A stretch of 64,000 nucleotides of DNA from an uncultured Candidatus Saccharibacteria bacterium (GTDB lineage: Bacteria > Patescibacteriota > Saccharimonadia > Saccharimonadales > UBA4665), in the NCBI GenBank assembly GCA_937892705.1, contig CALBGR010000021.1:44505-108504 (forward strand), in the 5' to 3' direction. Below, piece after piece: positions 50,247 through 58,898 of the stretch. The notes beneath the pieces were generated by a model, which was given only the letters and a program-made list of their open reading frames with translations, did no database searches and had not been told where the DNA came from. How positions within the stretch are numbered: the stretch's first letter is position 1; each line of letters opens with the position of its first letter. The position numbers and the translations under genes were made by a program.

Positions 50247-50927
50247 ATGTGTGGACGCTATACACTACATAAAACTGCCGAAGAACTATCAAGGCGGTTT
50301 GATGTGTCGCTTACAGACGATATATTTCCTGAAAACTACAACGTAGCTCCAGGTCAAGTCATGCCGGTAATAACCCAAGACGAATCGGGCCGCAAATTGG
50401 AGTTTATGAAATGGGGGTTTGTACCTCACTGGGCAAAAAATCCTAATGTAGGATACAGACTTATTAATGCTCGTGATGACACGATATTTGAAAAACCGAC
50501 ATGGAAGTCTGCCGTATTAAGACGCCGCGCTCTTATCCCAGCCGATGGGTTCTACGAATGGAAGCAATTAAGCACTTCATCTTCGCAAAAACAACCATTC
50601 TATATTTATCCTAAACAACATAAGTTGTTTGCTTTTGCTGGCGTATGGAGTGTCTGGCGCGACGCGGCCGACAGAGAACTAAAGACTTTTTCAATTATTA
50701 CCACCAAGCCAAATAGAGAAATGAAAACCATACATGACCGCATGCCAGTGATACTACAGCGCAATGATGAGCCAACTTGGACTAATCACCTATACACCTC
50801 GCGCCAGCACATTGAATCACTGCTCCACCCCTACGCCGATGAAAGTTTAGAAATATTTGCAGTCAGCAAAGATGTTAATACGACACAAAACAATGACAGC
50901 CACCTGATTTTACCTATTACGTCGTAG
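50247..50927 (+). CDS. SRAP (YedK/HMCES) DNA-crosslinking protein
   Basis: The catalytic Cys2 is exposed after Met removal in MCGRYTLHK. Asn and His residues are in NYNVAPGQVMPVI, WGFVPHWAKNP, YRLINARDDTIFEKP, and ALIPADGFYEWKQ. The C-terminal HDRMPVIL is present. SRAP proteins form a thiazolidine bond with abasic sites in single-stranded DNA to protect them. At 226 residues it is complete. TATACT ends exactly 6 nt before the ATG. Confidence 0.95.
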   Translation: MCGRYTLHKTAEELSRRFDVSLTDDIFPENYNVAPGQVMPVITQDESGRKLEFMKWGFVPHWAKNPNVGYRLINARDDTIFEKPTWKSAVLRRRALIPADGFYEWKQLSTSSSQKQPFYIYPKQHKLFAFAGVWSVWRDAADRELKTFSIITTKPNREMKTIHDRMPVILQRNDEPTWTNHLYTSRQHIESLLHPYADESLEIFAVSKDVNTTQNNDSHLILPITS

Positions 50928-50989
50928 ATGCTAAGATTACAGTGATGCGAAATGGTAACTCATCGTTACAGTCAATAACACCCGTGCCG

Positions 50990-51062
50990 ACACCGCCTAC
51001 TTGCCGGGGTGTATAGATTTGCATGAAATAACTACAAGGAAAACCCCGGCAAGGGGTTATTT
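50990..51062 (+). promoter_or_regulatory. Alternative RNA structures in the proB leader (attenuator candidate)
   Basis: CTTGCCGGGGT (51000-51010) is complementary over 11 bp to ACCCCGGCAAG (51043-51053). The latter also forms a short hairpin AACCCC-GGCAA-GGGGTT followed by ATTTTAT, and the former can pair with an upstream ACACC. These pairings exclude each other, as in a riboswitch or attenuator. Confidence 0.45.
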
Positions 51063-51097
51063 TATGTCTTGTTTATTTATTAGAGAGCGATTGACAT

Positions 51098-51940
51098 ATG
51101 GAGACAGAAAAGACAGCGAAACATTTTAATGAACTACTCGTGGTAAAAGTCGGTACTAACACGCTTACCACTCGAGATTCTTTAAACCGGCTTGCGCTGG
51201 ATCGGCAGTCTTTCAATCGAATTGGCCATCAGATTTCTCAGCTAGCCGATAAAGGTGCAGCCCTTGCTGTCGTCTCTTCAGGCGCAATTGCTGCAGGATA
51301 TGCCTACAGCCGTGAAGAACGCACACATGAAACACGCCAAGATATTATCGAGAAACAACGCATGGCATGCTTAGGACAAACAATATTAATGAACTACTGG
51401 CAGCAGGCACTAAGGCCAAAACTTGTAGGTCAGCTGCTGTTTACCAAGCGGGAACTTGAGACTACTGAAGGAGCTGAACTCAGTGCCGTCACAATACGGT
51501 TGTTTGAGCACGGCGACATCGCAATTGCCAATGAAAACGATGCACTCTCGCATGAAGAAATTACCTTCGGTGATAATGATACACTTGCCGCCCGATTTGC
51601 AGTTTTACTGCATAAAAGCGGTATCTTTACCCGCACCCGTCTTGTCATATTGAGCGATATCGATGGCGTATATGAAAACGCTCACGATCAACACTCTGTT
51701 ATTCCAATCATTGACGACATTGATGCATATACTCACGTAGCTGGTGATACAAACTCAATAAACGGTACTGGTGGTATGATCAGCAAGTTTAATGCCGCCA
51801 AAATCGCTGCCCAAAACGGTATAGAAACCTATATCGCAAACGGACGCGCTCAGAACGTAATTAAGAGAGTACTTGCTGGTGAAATTGGCACACAATTTAC
51901 GACTAGCTCACGTCACGACGCAGGAACACTAACCAAGTAA
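51098..51940 (+). CDS. proB: Glutamate 5-kinase-like protein
   Basis: The amino acid kinase fold is present: VVKVGTNTL, VVSSGAIAAGYAYS, ANENDALSHEEITFGDNDTLAA, ILSDIDGVYENAHDQ and GTGGMISKFNAAKIA. It lacks the C-terminal PUA domain of E. coli ProB. The enzyme makes glutamyl 5-phosphate, the first step to proline, but proA and proC are not in the window. The 170-bp upstream region contains structured leader RNA. Its end overlaps the convergent ABC permease gene by 38 bp. Confidence 0.9.
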   Translation: METEKTAKHFNELLVVKVGTNTLTTRDSLNRLALDRQSFNRIGHQISQLADKGAALAVVSSGAIAAGYAYSREERTHETRQDIIEKQRMACLGQTILMNYWQQALRPKLVGQLLFTKRELETTEGAELSAVTIRLFEHGDIAIANENDALSHEEITFGDNDTLAARFAVLLHKSGIFTRTRLVILSDIDGVYENAHDQHSVIPIIDDIDAYTHVAGDTNSINGTGGMISKFNAAKIAAQNGIETYIANGRAQNVIKRVLAGEIGTQFTTSSRHDAGTLTK

Positions 51941-52658
51941 TAATACCAATTACCGCTACATATAGTGCACTGACTACGATCGCTCTACTAAAGGTCAGTG
52001 TATCGTCCCCTGGTTTACCTGGATCAATAATGGCATTCATCGCAGTAAACGGCAAATACGCCGCCTTTTCTTTTAGCACCATACTCAGTATGCCTTCACC
52101 CGCCATTGGAAAGACAAACAACACCGCAACTGCACCGACAATACTGCGCACCAAAGCTGCAATAAACAATGCAATGAGCGCATAGGCACTATAATATGCC
52201 GCATTTTTTCCAAACTCAGCCCAAAAATGGAAATCCTGCGTCGGCAAGTGAACATTACGTAAAAGCACACCAAGTAGATATAGTCCTATACTCGCTGCAG
52301 CTACCAATACGCTAAATGCTGTAGCAAAAAGAATCGTTGTTATGATTTTTGAGAGCAATACTTTGGTCCGACTAGCATTTGCAGTTAGTGTATACATTAT
52401 TGTGTTGTATCGGTACTCATACGTCATAAATAGAATCACAATAATTGCCGCAAACACTGCACCTATACTCGCCATAGTGCTACTCACCATCGTAAACGCA
52501 TCCGTCTGTAGCGCAGCCGCTGATGAATCAGTGCTTCCTTTATATCCTTCTAGATAGAAACACATTACCGCTGTCAAAAGCAGCATAATACCCGAAAGAA
52601 CATATGTAGAACGAACAGTAAATATTTTCTTAAAATCAGCCTTTAATGATGCCAACAT
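51903..52658 (-). CDS. ABC-2 type transporter permease
   Basis: The 251-residue protein has six membrane helices at about 17-36, 60-80, 105-130, 146-168, 175-195 and 226-246, the layout of ABC-2 permeases of the BcrB/antibiotic-export type. It lies 2 bp from the frameshifted ATPase gene. The substrate is unknown; if the ATPase is really broken, the exporter would be inactive. Confidence 0.85.
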   Translation of the reverse strand: MLASLKADFKKIFTVRSTYVLSGIMLLLTAVMCFYLEGYKGSTDSSAAALQTDAFTMVSSTMASIGAVFAAIIVILFMTYEYRYNTIMYTLTANASRTKVLLSKIITTILFATAFSVLVAAASIGLYLLGVLLRNVHLPTQDFHFWAEFGKNAAYYSAYALIALFIAALVRSIVGAVAVLFVFPMAGEGILSMVLKEKAAYLPFTAMNAIIDPGKPGDDTLTFSRAIVVSALYVAVIGIITWLVFLRRDVS

Positions 52659-52660
52659 AG

Positions 52661-53568
52661 CTATTTCGTTCCTTTCTGAGCTTCGTATTCTTGTTCGCCT
52701 TCAGTTAACTCTAAGTACACATCCTCAAGTGATGCGTTGTGTTTTGTAAGTTCAAGTACTGGCACTTTTGCTTCAAATGCAAATTTACCTATTTCATCAG
52801 TAGTATGTCCACTTACTTTCAGCCCGCCATTAGTTTCTTCAAAGGAAACATTTTGTCGCTTTAGAAACTCTTCAAACTGTGATAGTTTTTCAGTCCGCAC
52901 AAACACACCTGACCGTGCGCTATGAGAAACAAGTTCCTCTACCGACGTATTAGCAATTAATTTGCCCTTGCCGATAACTACCACATTATCTGCCATCTGC
53001 GCCATCTCACTCAGCAGATGACTCGATACAAATACACCATTGCCCTGACTTGCATAATCTTTAATAAACTGCCGCAGCCACGCAATCCCTTCTGGATCTA
53101 AGCCATTCGCTGGCTCATCTAAAATAAGGTATCTTGGCTTGCCTAAAATTGCTGCTGCAATACCAAGCCGCTGACTCATACCAAGTGAAAAATTGCCTGG
53201 CTTTTTCTTTGCAACATCTTTTAGGCCTACAATATCCAATACTTCATCAACGCGTTTACTTGAAATACTGCCTGCAGCCGCAAGTATTCGCAAATGATTT
53301 CGCGCTGAGCGTGTCGGATGAAACGCCTTTGCATCAAGTAAAATACCGACTACTCGAGATGGGTGTCGATATTCACGTAAGCGTTTGTGTCATACGTTGT
53401 CACGCCTTCACCGATATCTAGCCCCAACATTAGTCGCATAGTCGTTGACTTACCAGCGCCATTGGGTCCTAGAAAGCCAGTGACCTTACCTGTTTCTACC
53501 GTAAATGACATATCATTTACGGCACGTTTTTTACCATATGATTTGCTCAAATGTTGTGCCTCAATCAT
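52661..53568 (-). pseudogene. ABC transporter ATPase with a frameshift
   Basis: The N-terminal part (MIEAQHLSKSYGKKRAVNDM, Walker A GFLGPNGAGKSTTMRLMLGL) reads into a stop after GVTTYDTNAYVNIDTHLE. The remaining ABC domain continues in another frame: HPSRVVGILLDAKAFHPTRS, signature FSLGMSQRLGIAAAIL, Walker B YLILDEPANGLDPEG and an H-loop SSHLL. One missing base near 53385-53393 restores a normal BcrA-type ATPase of about 302 residues. It could be a real inactivation, a sequencing error, or recoding; no classical slippery heptamer is evident. TATAAT ends 6 nt before the ATG. Confidence 0.85.
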
Positions 53569-53601
53569 ACGTTTATTATAACCATAAGCAGTATGCTATA
53601 A

Positions 53602-54564
53602 CTATTTTGATTGATCTAGATCACATAGCATAGCGAGCAGATTTGCTACCGAATCAGCAGCCATAAGTTTTTCGCGCATTTCTTTCGCGCCGCTAAAACC
53701 CTGGATGTAGATTTTGCAAAATTTATTAAGTGTATACACTGGCCGTTCACCGTCTTTCCATGTTTTTGCAAACAGCTCTACATGCCTGCGATACAGGGCT
53801 ATACGCTCTGGTTGTGGAATAGTTTCCCATGGACTGTTTTCAGCAAACGCATACGGATCATGGAATACACCACGACCAATCATAATACCGTCAAGCTGAT
53901 GCTTCTCGGCAAGCCGCAGGCCATGCTGCCTATTTACTACATCACCATTGCCTACAATCAGCGTGTTTACGTTCATATCATCACGCATTTGACGAATATG
54001 ACCGATATCCTCCCAACGTGCCGGCACCTTACTCATCTCCTTACGAGTACGGCCGTGAATAGTTAGCATATCCAAATTTTGCTGCAACAGTAGTTCATGC
54101 CAGGTAAAATCCACTTCGTTAAAACCAAGCCGCGTCTTCACGCTCACTGGCACTCGGCCAGCTGCACCTTCTTGCGTAGCTTTAACAATCTCAACTGCAA
54201 GCGGACGATTATTTATCAGCGCGCTACATGCTCCGGCATTCACCTCTGATTTTGCCGGACAACCCATATTGATATCAATACCCGAAAAGCCCATCTCTAC
54301 GAGCTCTTGCGCAGTTTTATAGTAGTTTTCGGGCTTTAATCCCCAGATTTGGGCTATAATCGGCTGCTCCTCAGCAGTAAAGAGCAGCTTCTTCATGAGT
54401 TTTGACCGCCCCGGACTCTGCAGACCATCAACGTTCACAAATTCAGTAAAATACACATCCGGCGCCGCACATGACCTAACAATACGGCGAAATACCGTAT
54501 CTGTGACATCGTCCATCGGCGCCAATATAAAGAATGGCTTTGGTAGCTGCTGCAAAAAACTCAT
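53602..54564 (-). CDS. dus: tRNA-dihydrouridine synthase
   Basis: An FMN-dependent Dus enzyme: FILAPMDDVTDTVFRR, INMGCPAKSEVNAGACSALI with the catalytic Cys (CPA) region, TIHGRTRKEM, NGDVVNRQHG, and IMIGRGVFHDPYAF. At 320 residues it has the TIM barrel and a helical tRNA-binding domain. It reduces uridines in tRNA D-loops. A TACAAT hexamer ends 9 nt before the ATG. Confidence 0.95.
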   Translation of the reverse strand: MSFLQQLPKPFFILAPMDDVTDTVFRRIVRSCAAPDVYFTEFVNVDGLQSPGRSKLMKKLLFTAEEQPIIAQIWGLKPENYYKTAQELVEMGFSGIDINMGCPAKSEVNAGACSALINNRPLAVEIVKATQEGAAGRVPVSVKTRLGFNEVDFTWHELLLQQNLDMLTIHGRTRKEMSKVPARWEDIGHIRQMRDDMNVNTLIVGNGDVVNRQHGLRLAEKHQLDGIMIGRGVFHDPYAFAENSPWETIPQPERIALYRRHVELFAKTWKDGERPVYTLNKFCKIYIQGFSGAKEMREKLMAADSVANLLAMLCDLDQSK

Positions 54565-54590
54565 CTATAGTTTATTGTAACTAACTTAGC

Positions 54591-54995
54591 TTAGTAGGGT
54601 TTTCTTTCATGTGCTGGCGGCTCGTCAGCAATACGTTTGCCCGCAAATGAAAGCCGCCTTCTATCAGTATGCGGAACCGTTTTTGATTTTTTATATGCGT
54701 TTTTTGATCTTTGCTGCGGTTTGATATCCTCAGGTTGAGCGACTACCGCCTCGCCAAGCATTCTTACCGCCTGCGCGTAACTGAATCCATGATCAAGCAG
54801 CTTATCCAGCTCGCCTTCATCAATCACTGTTTCGAGATGTTTCGTTTCTCGTGAAGCATCAATTTTTAACCCATCACCGTCCGCAAGAGATGTTTCAGAA
54901 GTTATTACCGATGCAGCATACGGATCTGTACCCTTCCCAAGCAGGTCTAACTGATTTGGGTTTGTGTAGTATCGGTGGGTACGCGCAATTGCCAT
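54591..54995 (-). CDS. Hypothetical protein, 134 aa
   Basis: A soluble protein with a UBA-like helical stretch (LDKLLDHGFSYAQAVRMLGE) in the middle and a basic C-terminal tail. The TATAAT hexamer ends 8 nt before the ATG. No family is recognised; it looks like one of the small proteins restricted to this lineage. Confidence 0.65.
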   Translation of the reverse strand: MAIARTHRYYTNPNQLDLLGKGTDPYAASVITSETSLADGDGLKIDASRETKHLETVIDEGELDKLLDHGFSYAQAVRMLGEAVVAQPEDIKPQQRSKNAYKKSKTVPHTDRRRLSFAGKRIADEPPAHERKPY

Positions 54996-55056
54996 ACATT
55001 TATATTATATCATATTGAAGTATAAATATCAATATTTTATTAACTTTTTATGTAGT

Positions 55057-56175
55057 TTATTCCCACCGAAAGACTTTGAAAGCTACAAGATAGATCACTA
55101 CAATCCATCCGAATATGATGGCAAGCTGCGACCCAAGATCAAGCAGCGAAGCATTTTCTGTCACGATCATACGGAACGAATCAATAATAGGAGTTAGCGG
55201 GATAAATCGAGTGATGTGCTGAAGGAATTCAGGCATAAGAAATGTCGGGAAAAATACACCCGATAGGAACATCGTTGGCAATGCTACGATCTGCGCTAGT
55301 GGCGCTGCCTGGTTTTCAGTACGCGCCCAACCGCCAATTGCCAGCCCAATACCGAACATTAATATCACACCAAGCACTAACACCACAGCAAGGTTCAGAT
55401 AATTACCACGCATATTAAGGTCGAAAATTGTTAGCGCGACAATAAACATCATCGCTGCAGCCAGCAGACCAACAAACGCATTAGACAGCACATTACCTAC
55501 AAAATACTGCCATACTTTCAATGTGGTGAGATGATAACGCCTGAGCACACCACGCTGTTTTAGGCGCGGGAAGACACTTGTAGGACCAAAAACACCTAGT
55601 GAAAGCAGTGTAAAGCCGAGTATCCCAGTAAAGGTGTAGTCAAATTGCGATAGGCCTTTTGTGGCGGTAGATGATGCCGTGACAGTAAACGGTGCAGGAG
55701 TATCAATAAATTTTTGATTAATATCCTTAAAGATCCCTTCCATTACAGACGCAAGCGTTGTTCCGGCTGTTTCATTACTTTGGTCATAAATAATTTTTGC
55801 CTCACCACTTGGGTAACGCTGGCTATGCTTCACTGCTCCAAAATCTTTTGGCAATATGATGGTGGCATCAATTTGGCCGCGATTCATCTTTTCCTTTGCC
55901 TGGTCCATATTTGTGACCGTTTCGTCAACCTTAAAGATATCGTTGTTTTTAATTTGACTTACAAACTCGCGGGAAAATTCAGCATCTGACTCGTTTAATA
56001 ACGCCACTCGAAATGAGACATTATTGCCGTCGCTGCGGAAAATAGACCCAAACACAAATAGGAAAATAAGTGGAAACAAAAATACAAAAAAGATCGCAAC
56101 CTTGTCACGAAACAGTCGTTTTACATCAATACGCACATACGTTGTAATTGGCAGGAGAGATTTTCGCATATTCAT
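55057..56175 (-). CDS. ABC-2 type permease (second exporter)
   Basis: A YhgE/NatB-like permease of 372 residues: one membrane helix at about 25-45, a large outside loop (about 45-175), and five C-terminal helices. Motifs such as LSQFDYTFTGILGFTLLSLG and FGIGLAIGGWARTENQAAPLAQ are typical of ABC-2 membrane proteins. It overlaps in operon with the ATPase upstream (3 bp gap). The substrate is unknown. Confidence 0.9.
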   Translation of the reverse strand: MNMRKSLLPITTYVRIDVKRLFRDKVAIFFVFLFPLIFLFVFGSIFRSDGNNVSFRVALLNESDAEFSREFVSQIKNNDIFKVDETVTNMDQAKEKMNRGQIDATIILPKDFGAVKHSQRYPSGEAKIIYDQSNETAGTTLASVMEGIFKDINQKFIDTPAPFTVTASSTATKGLSQFDYTFTGILGFTLLSLGVFGPTSVFPRLKQRGVLRRYHLTTLKVWQYFVGNVLSNAFVGLLAAAMMFIVALTIFDLNMRGNYLNLAVVLVLGVILMFGIGLAIGGWARTENQAAPLAQIVALPTMFLSGVFFPTFLMPEFLQHITRFIPLTPIIDSFRMIVTENASLLDLGSQLAIIFGWIVVIYLVAFKVFRWE

Positions 56176-56178
56176 ACC

Positions 56179-56952
56179 CTATTCCCGTAACGCCTTTCCT
56201 GTTAAATCAATAAAGACATCCTCTAGGTTTGCTTGTTCAACATGCTGCTCTTTCTTAAATCCACGCTTTAGAAGGTCCTTAATAAGCTTTTTCGGAGTAT
56301 CGAGTGCAATAATCTTACCTTCGTCCATGATAGCAACACGGTCACACAACAGTTCAGCTTCGTCCATATAGTGCGTCGTCATAATTACCGTAACCCCGCG
56401 ATCACGCACCTTGCGGATAAGATCCCACAAATTGCGACGTGCCTGTGGGTCAAGGCCTGTTGTTGGCTCATCAAGAAAGAAAACTTTTGGACCATGCACA
56501 AGCGCTGCTGCAATTGAGAATCGTTGCCGCTGACCACCGGAAAGCTGTTCGGGATAACTATTTGCCTTATCCTCCAGCTGTACCTCCTTGAGCAGTCTCA
56601 TTGGATTAACTTTTTTGCCATAAAACGCAGCAAGTAATTCAATCAGTTCAGTAAGCTTTGTTTTTTCTTCAAAGCTTGGCGTTTGCGGCTGTACACCAAT
56701 GAGTGATTTTACTGTGTCAGGACTGGAAACTACATCGACCCCATCAACTGTCACTGTGCCTCCATCGATGGATCGAAGTGTTTCTATCATTTCAAGTGTG
56801 GTGGTCTTACCCGCACCATTTGGACCAAGAATGCCAAAAATCTCTCCCGTTTTAACTTCAAAACTTATACCGTCAACTGCCTTTTTGCCGTTGTAGCGTT
56901 TCGTTAGATTTTCTACAACCACAAGTGGTTTTTTAGCTGTTTTTTTACTCAT
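56179..56952 (-). CDS. ABC transporter ATP-binding protein (second exporter)
   Basis: An intact ABC domain of 257 residues: Walker A FGILGPNGAGKTTTLEMI, Q-loop IGVQPQTPSF, signature LSGGQRQRFSIAAAL, Walker B VFFLDEPTTGLDPQ, and H-loop MTTHYMDEAE. It precedes the permease gene by 3 bp. It contrasts with the frameshifted ATPase of the other exporter. Confidence 0.95.
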   Translation of the reverse strand: MSKKTAKKPLVVVENLTKRYNGKKAVDGISFEVKTGEIFGILGPNGAGKTTTLEMIETLRSIDGGTVTVDGVDVVSSPDTVKSLIGVQPQTPSFEEKTKLTELIELLAAFYGKKVNPMRLLKEVQLEDKANSYPEQLSGGQRQRFSIAAALVHGPKVFFLDEPTTGLDPQARRNLWDLIRKVRDRGVTVIMTTHYMDEAELLCDRVAIMDEGKIIALDTPKKLIKDLLKRGFKKEQHVEQANLEDVFIDLTGKALRE

Positions 56953-57000
56953 CTCGAGCCTATTGTACTACATTCGTCCTAACTATCTTTATTTTTTTAT

Positions 57001-57036
57001 AAAAAATGACCCAGGCCTAAACCTTGGGTCATTTTA
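57001..57036. terminator. Bidirectional terminator
   Basis: AAATGACCCA pairs with TGGGTCATTT (with extra AGG/CCT pairing) and has T-runs on both strands. It lies between the small 67-codon gene and the ABC ATPase gene. Confidence 0.85.
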
Positions 57037-57052
57037 CTTTCACAACAAGTGT

Positions 57053-57256
57053 TTATTTTTTACGCTTTACAGTCAAGAAACCGTTGCGTGGATTTTCGTG
57101 AACTTCATAACCTGCTGGCAACTCTGTACCAGTGTCTTTGCGCTCATCCTTGCTGAAATAGTAAATTGTCTGCACCTTACCACCGCGAAGTGTTACCTGC
57201 TTTGAGTTCAGGTAGTAAGTTACACCTTTTGAGTTTGTATGCTTGTATGCTGCCAT
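57053..57256 (-). CDS. Small conserved Saccharibacteria-type protein (67 aa)
   Basis: A soluble basic protein (HTNSKGVTYYLNSKQVTLRGG, GYEVHENPRNGFLTVKRKK in part). I recall close relatives as small hypothetical proteins in Saccharibacteria genomes, but cannot search to confirm. It has its own strong promoter (TTGACA, 18 bp, TATGTT at 57324-57295), a GGGAG ribosome-binding site and a terminator, so it is probably well expressed. The function is unknown. Confidence 0.8.
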   Translation of the reverse strand: MAAYKHTNSKGVTYYLNSKQVTLRGGKVQTIYYFSKDERKDTGTELPAGYEVHENPRNGFLTVKRKK

Positions 57257-57294
57257 GTAGGTCTCCCTCTCTTATAGTTAGTGGTAGTACCCCT

Positions 57295-57324
57295 AACATA
57301 CTCCGGCGGTATTTTGTTTGTCAA
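57295..57324 (-). promoter_or_regulatory. Promoter of the 67-codon gene
   Basis: TTGACA and TATGTT are 18 bp apart and give a leader of about 35 nt with a GGGAG site before the ATG. Confidence 0.6.
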
Positions 57325-57448
57325 CCCCTTTGATAACTCCTGTAGTACTTTTTTGCGTTTTCATATGGTAATAGATTTGCGAATCATAGCGCTTATGTAT
57401 TACACTTACAGTGATAGATTTTAAAAGTAAAAGGTGGAACGTATAGTT

Positions 57449-58219
57449 ATGGAATTTTCGTCACGTGCTTTTCAACGTAATAATACTCGCCCCACAATAC
57501 CAACAGCGGCAGGGGACCCTCAAAACTCCGATACCCAAAAGAAACCTGTGCACAAACGCGCAGTACATAAGATCAAATCAAACACTGTACTAAGCTCAAT
57601 ACTGTTTGTATCGGGCCTTATACTTGTCATTGCAGTTATCTTAGGTATTTCGACAAAATCGTCAGAAAATTCACTCGTACAAAAAAACCGCTATCAGGCA
57701 GTATTTCTCAATGGCGGCCAAGCATATTTTGGTAAGATCGTTAATCTGAATGAGCGCTATATTGACCTTAAAGACATTTACTATATCTCTACAAACGGTC
57801 AATCGAACGAGAGTCAGCAATCCAATATATCCTTGATTAAACTAGGAAGTGAGCTTCACTGTCCACAAGACCGTATGATCATCAATCGTGAGCAGGTACT
57901 CTTCTGGGAGAACCTCAACGATGACGGAAAAGTTGTCAACGCTATTAAGCAATGGCAGAAAGAAAATCCAAACGGACAGAAGTGCAATAATCAGACTACC
58001 CACCAGCAAAACACCACAGCACCTTCTCCAAGCGATTCTCGTAGTGAAAACAGCGGCCCAAGGAATAGTCAAAATAACAATGCCCCTAATAGAGAACCAG
58101 CCACAAACGCCACCGACTCTCCAGCAAACAACTCACAAAACAGTGCAGCCCCAACCACGCCTGCTAACAACGGATCAAACACAAACCCAGACCAACCTGT
58201 TACAACACCTGCACCATAA
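57449..58219 (+). CDS. Membrane-anchored protein with long disordered tail
   Basis: A basic, proline-rich cytoplasmic N-terminus of about 45 residues is followed by a membrane helix (SILFVSGLILVIAVILGIS) and a folded outside domain (RYQAVFLNGGQAYFGKIVNL, YIDLKDIYYIST). The last 80 residues are a Asn/Ser/Thr/Pro-rich linker. The layout suggests a surface-exposed anchored protein. The family is not recognised. The ATG at MEFSSR is chosen over a GTG five codons earlier, which overlaps the only ribosome-binding-like sequence. Confidence 0.75.
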   Translation: MEFSSRAFQRNNTRPTIPTAAGDPQNSDTQKKPVHKRAVHKIKSNTVLSSILFVSGLILVIAVILGISTKSSENSLVQKNRYQAVFLNGGQAYFGKIVNLNERYIDLKDIYYISTNGQSNESQQSNISLIKLGSELHCPQDRMIINREQVLFWENLNDDGKVVNAIKQWQKENPNGQKCNNQTTHQQNTTAPSPSDSRSENSGPRNSQNNNAPNREPATNATDSPANNSQNSAAPTTPANNGSNTNPDQPVTTPAP

Positions 58220-58221
58220 GA

Positions 58222-58839
58222 CTACAATACGTGTAGTTTCTTGAGTACCACAGGTAGTACTACTCGCATAAGTGTAACAATGCCCAAAAGTACCGTCACT
58301 ACCAAAGACCACCCTGCGAAATCAGGAGTCCATTTTGGTGATACAAAATCAAACTTATAAAGACTATCGGGTATCGTTTTTACCTTAATTCCTCTTTCTG
58401 CTACATAGTCACGAACACACGGAACTCTTGGACCGCCTGAATAGCTTTCTGGGTGCAATCGTTCACAATGAGCTTGAGCTTCGGTATATATTTGTTCATT
58501 TTCTTGTCTCGCCTTTTCCTGTTCTGCAGCGAGTAAGCGCTCATAAGTATATTTCAGCTGAATTGGCGGATATACTGTGTTGTTTCCTGCACTCAAGTCA
58601 GTATTCATGTGTGAGTACACGTATTGCCGCAACTCACGAAGCGCACTTTCAACATCTCCATCCTGCTCATCTGCCTGATATACAGCCTGACGAAGCTCGA
58701 CCATACGCTGGTTATTGTGTCGTAGTGCAAATGCCGTAACAAACACCATGCACACCAACGCCACTACTAAATATATTGGACGTATGGAGCGAAACCGTCT
58801 CCATAAGTAGCGTATGTGTTTTTTCTGCAGTTTTTCCAT
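58222..58839 (-). CDS. Membrane protein with two helices, unknown function
   Basis: One helix is at about residues 22-40 and a second at about 177-198, with an intervening domain of 135 residues containing two Cys (HCERLHPESYSGGPRVPCVRDY). A TAAAAT hexamer ends 6 nt before the ATG. It converges with the preceding gene, leaving 2 bp. No family is recognised; its layout suggests an outside domain held by both ends. Confidence 0.7.
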   Translation of the reverse strand: MEKLQKKHIRYLWRRFRSIRPIYLVVALVCMVFVTAFALRHNNQRMVELRQAVYQADEQDGDVESALRELRQYVYSHMNTDLSAGNNTVYPPIQLKYTYERLLAAEQEKARQENEQIYTEAQAHCERLHPESYSGGPRVPCVRDYVAERGIKVKTIPDSLYKFDFVSPKWTPDFAGWSLVVTVLLGIVTLMRVVLPVVLKKLHVL

Positions 58840-58898
58840 ATTTTTATTTTACGCCTTTAGCTTCAGTGTAGCATACATACACATGATAGACTGGTAAT

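Noticed and set aside
53381..53395. Programmed ribosomal frameshift in the ABC ATPase
   Set aside because: No clear slippery heptamer, upstream Shine-Dalgarno stimulator or downstream hairpin was seen, so the frameshift was listed as a break rather than recoding.
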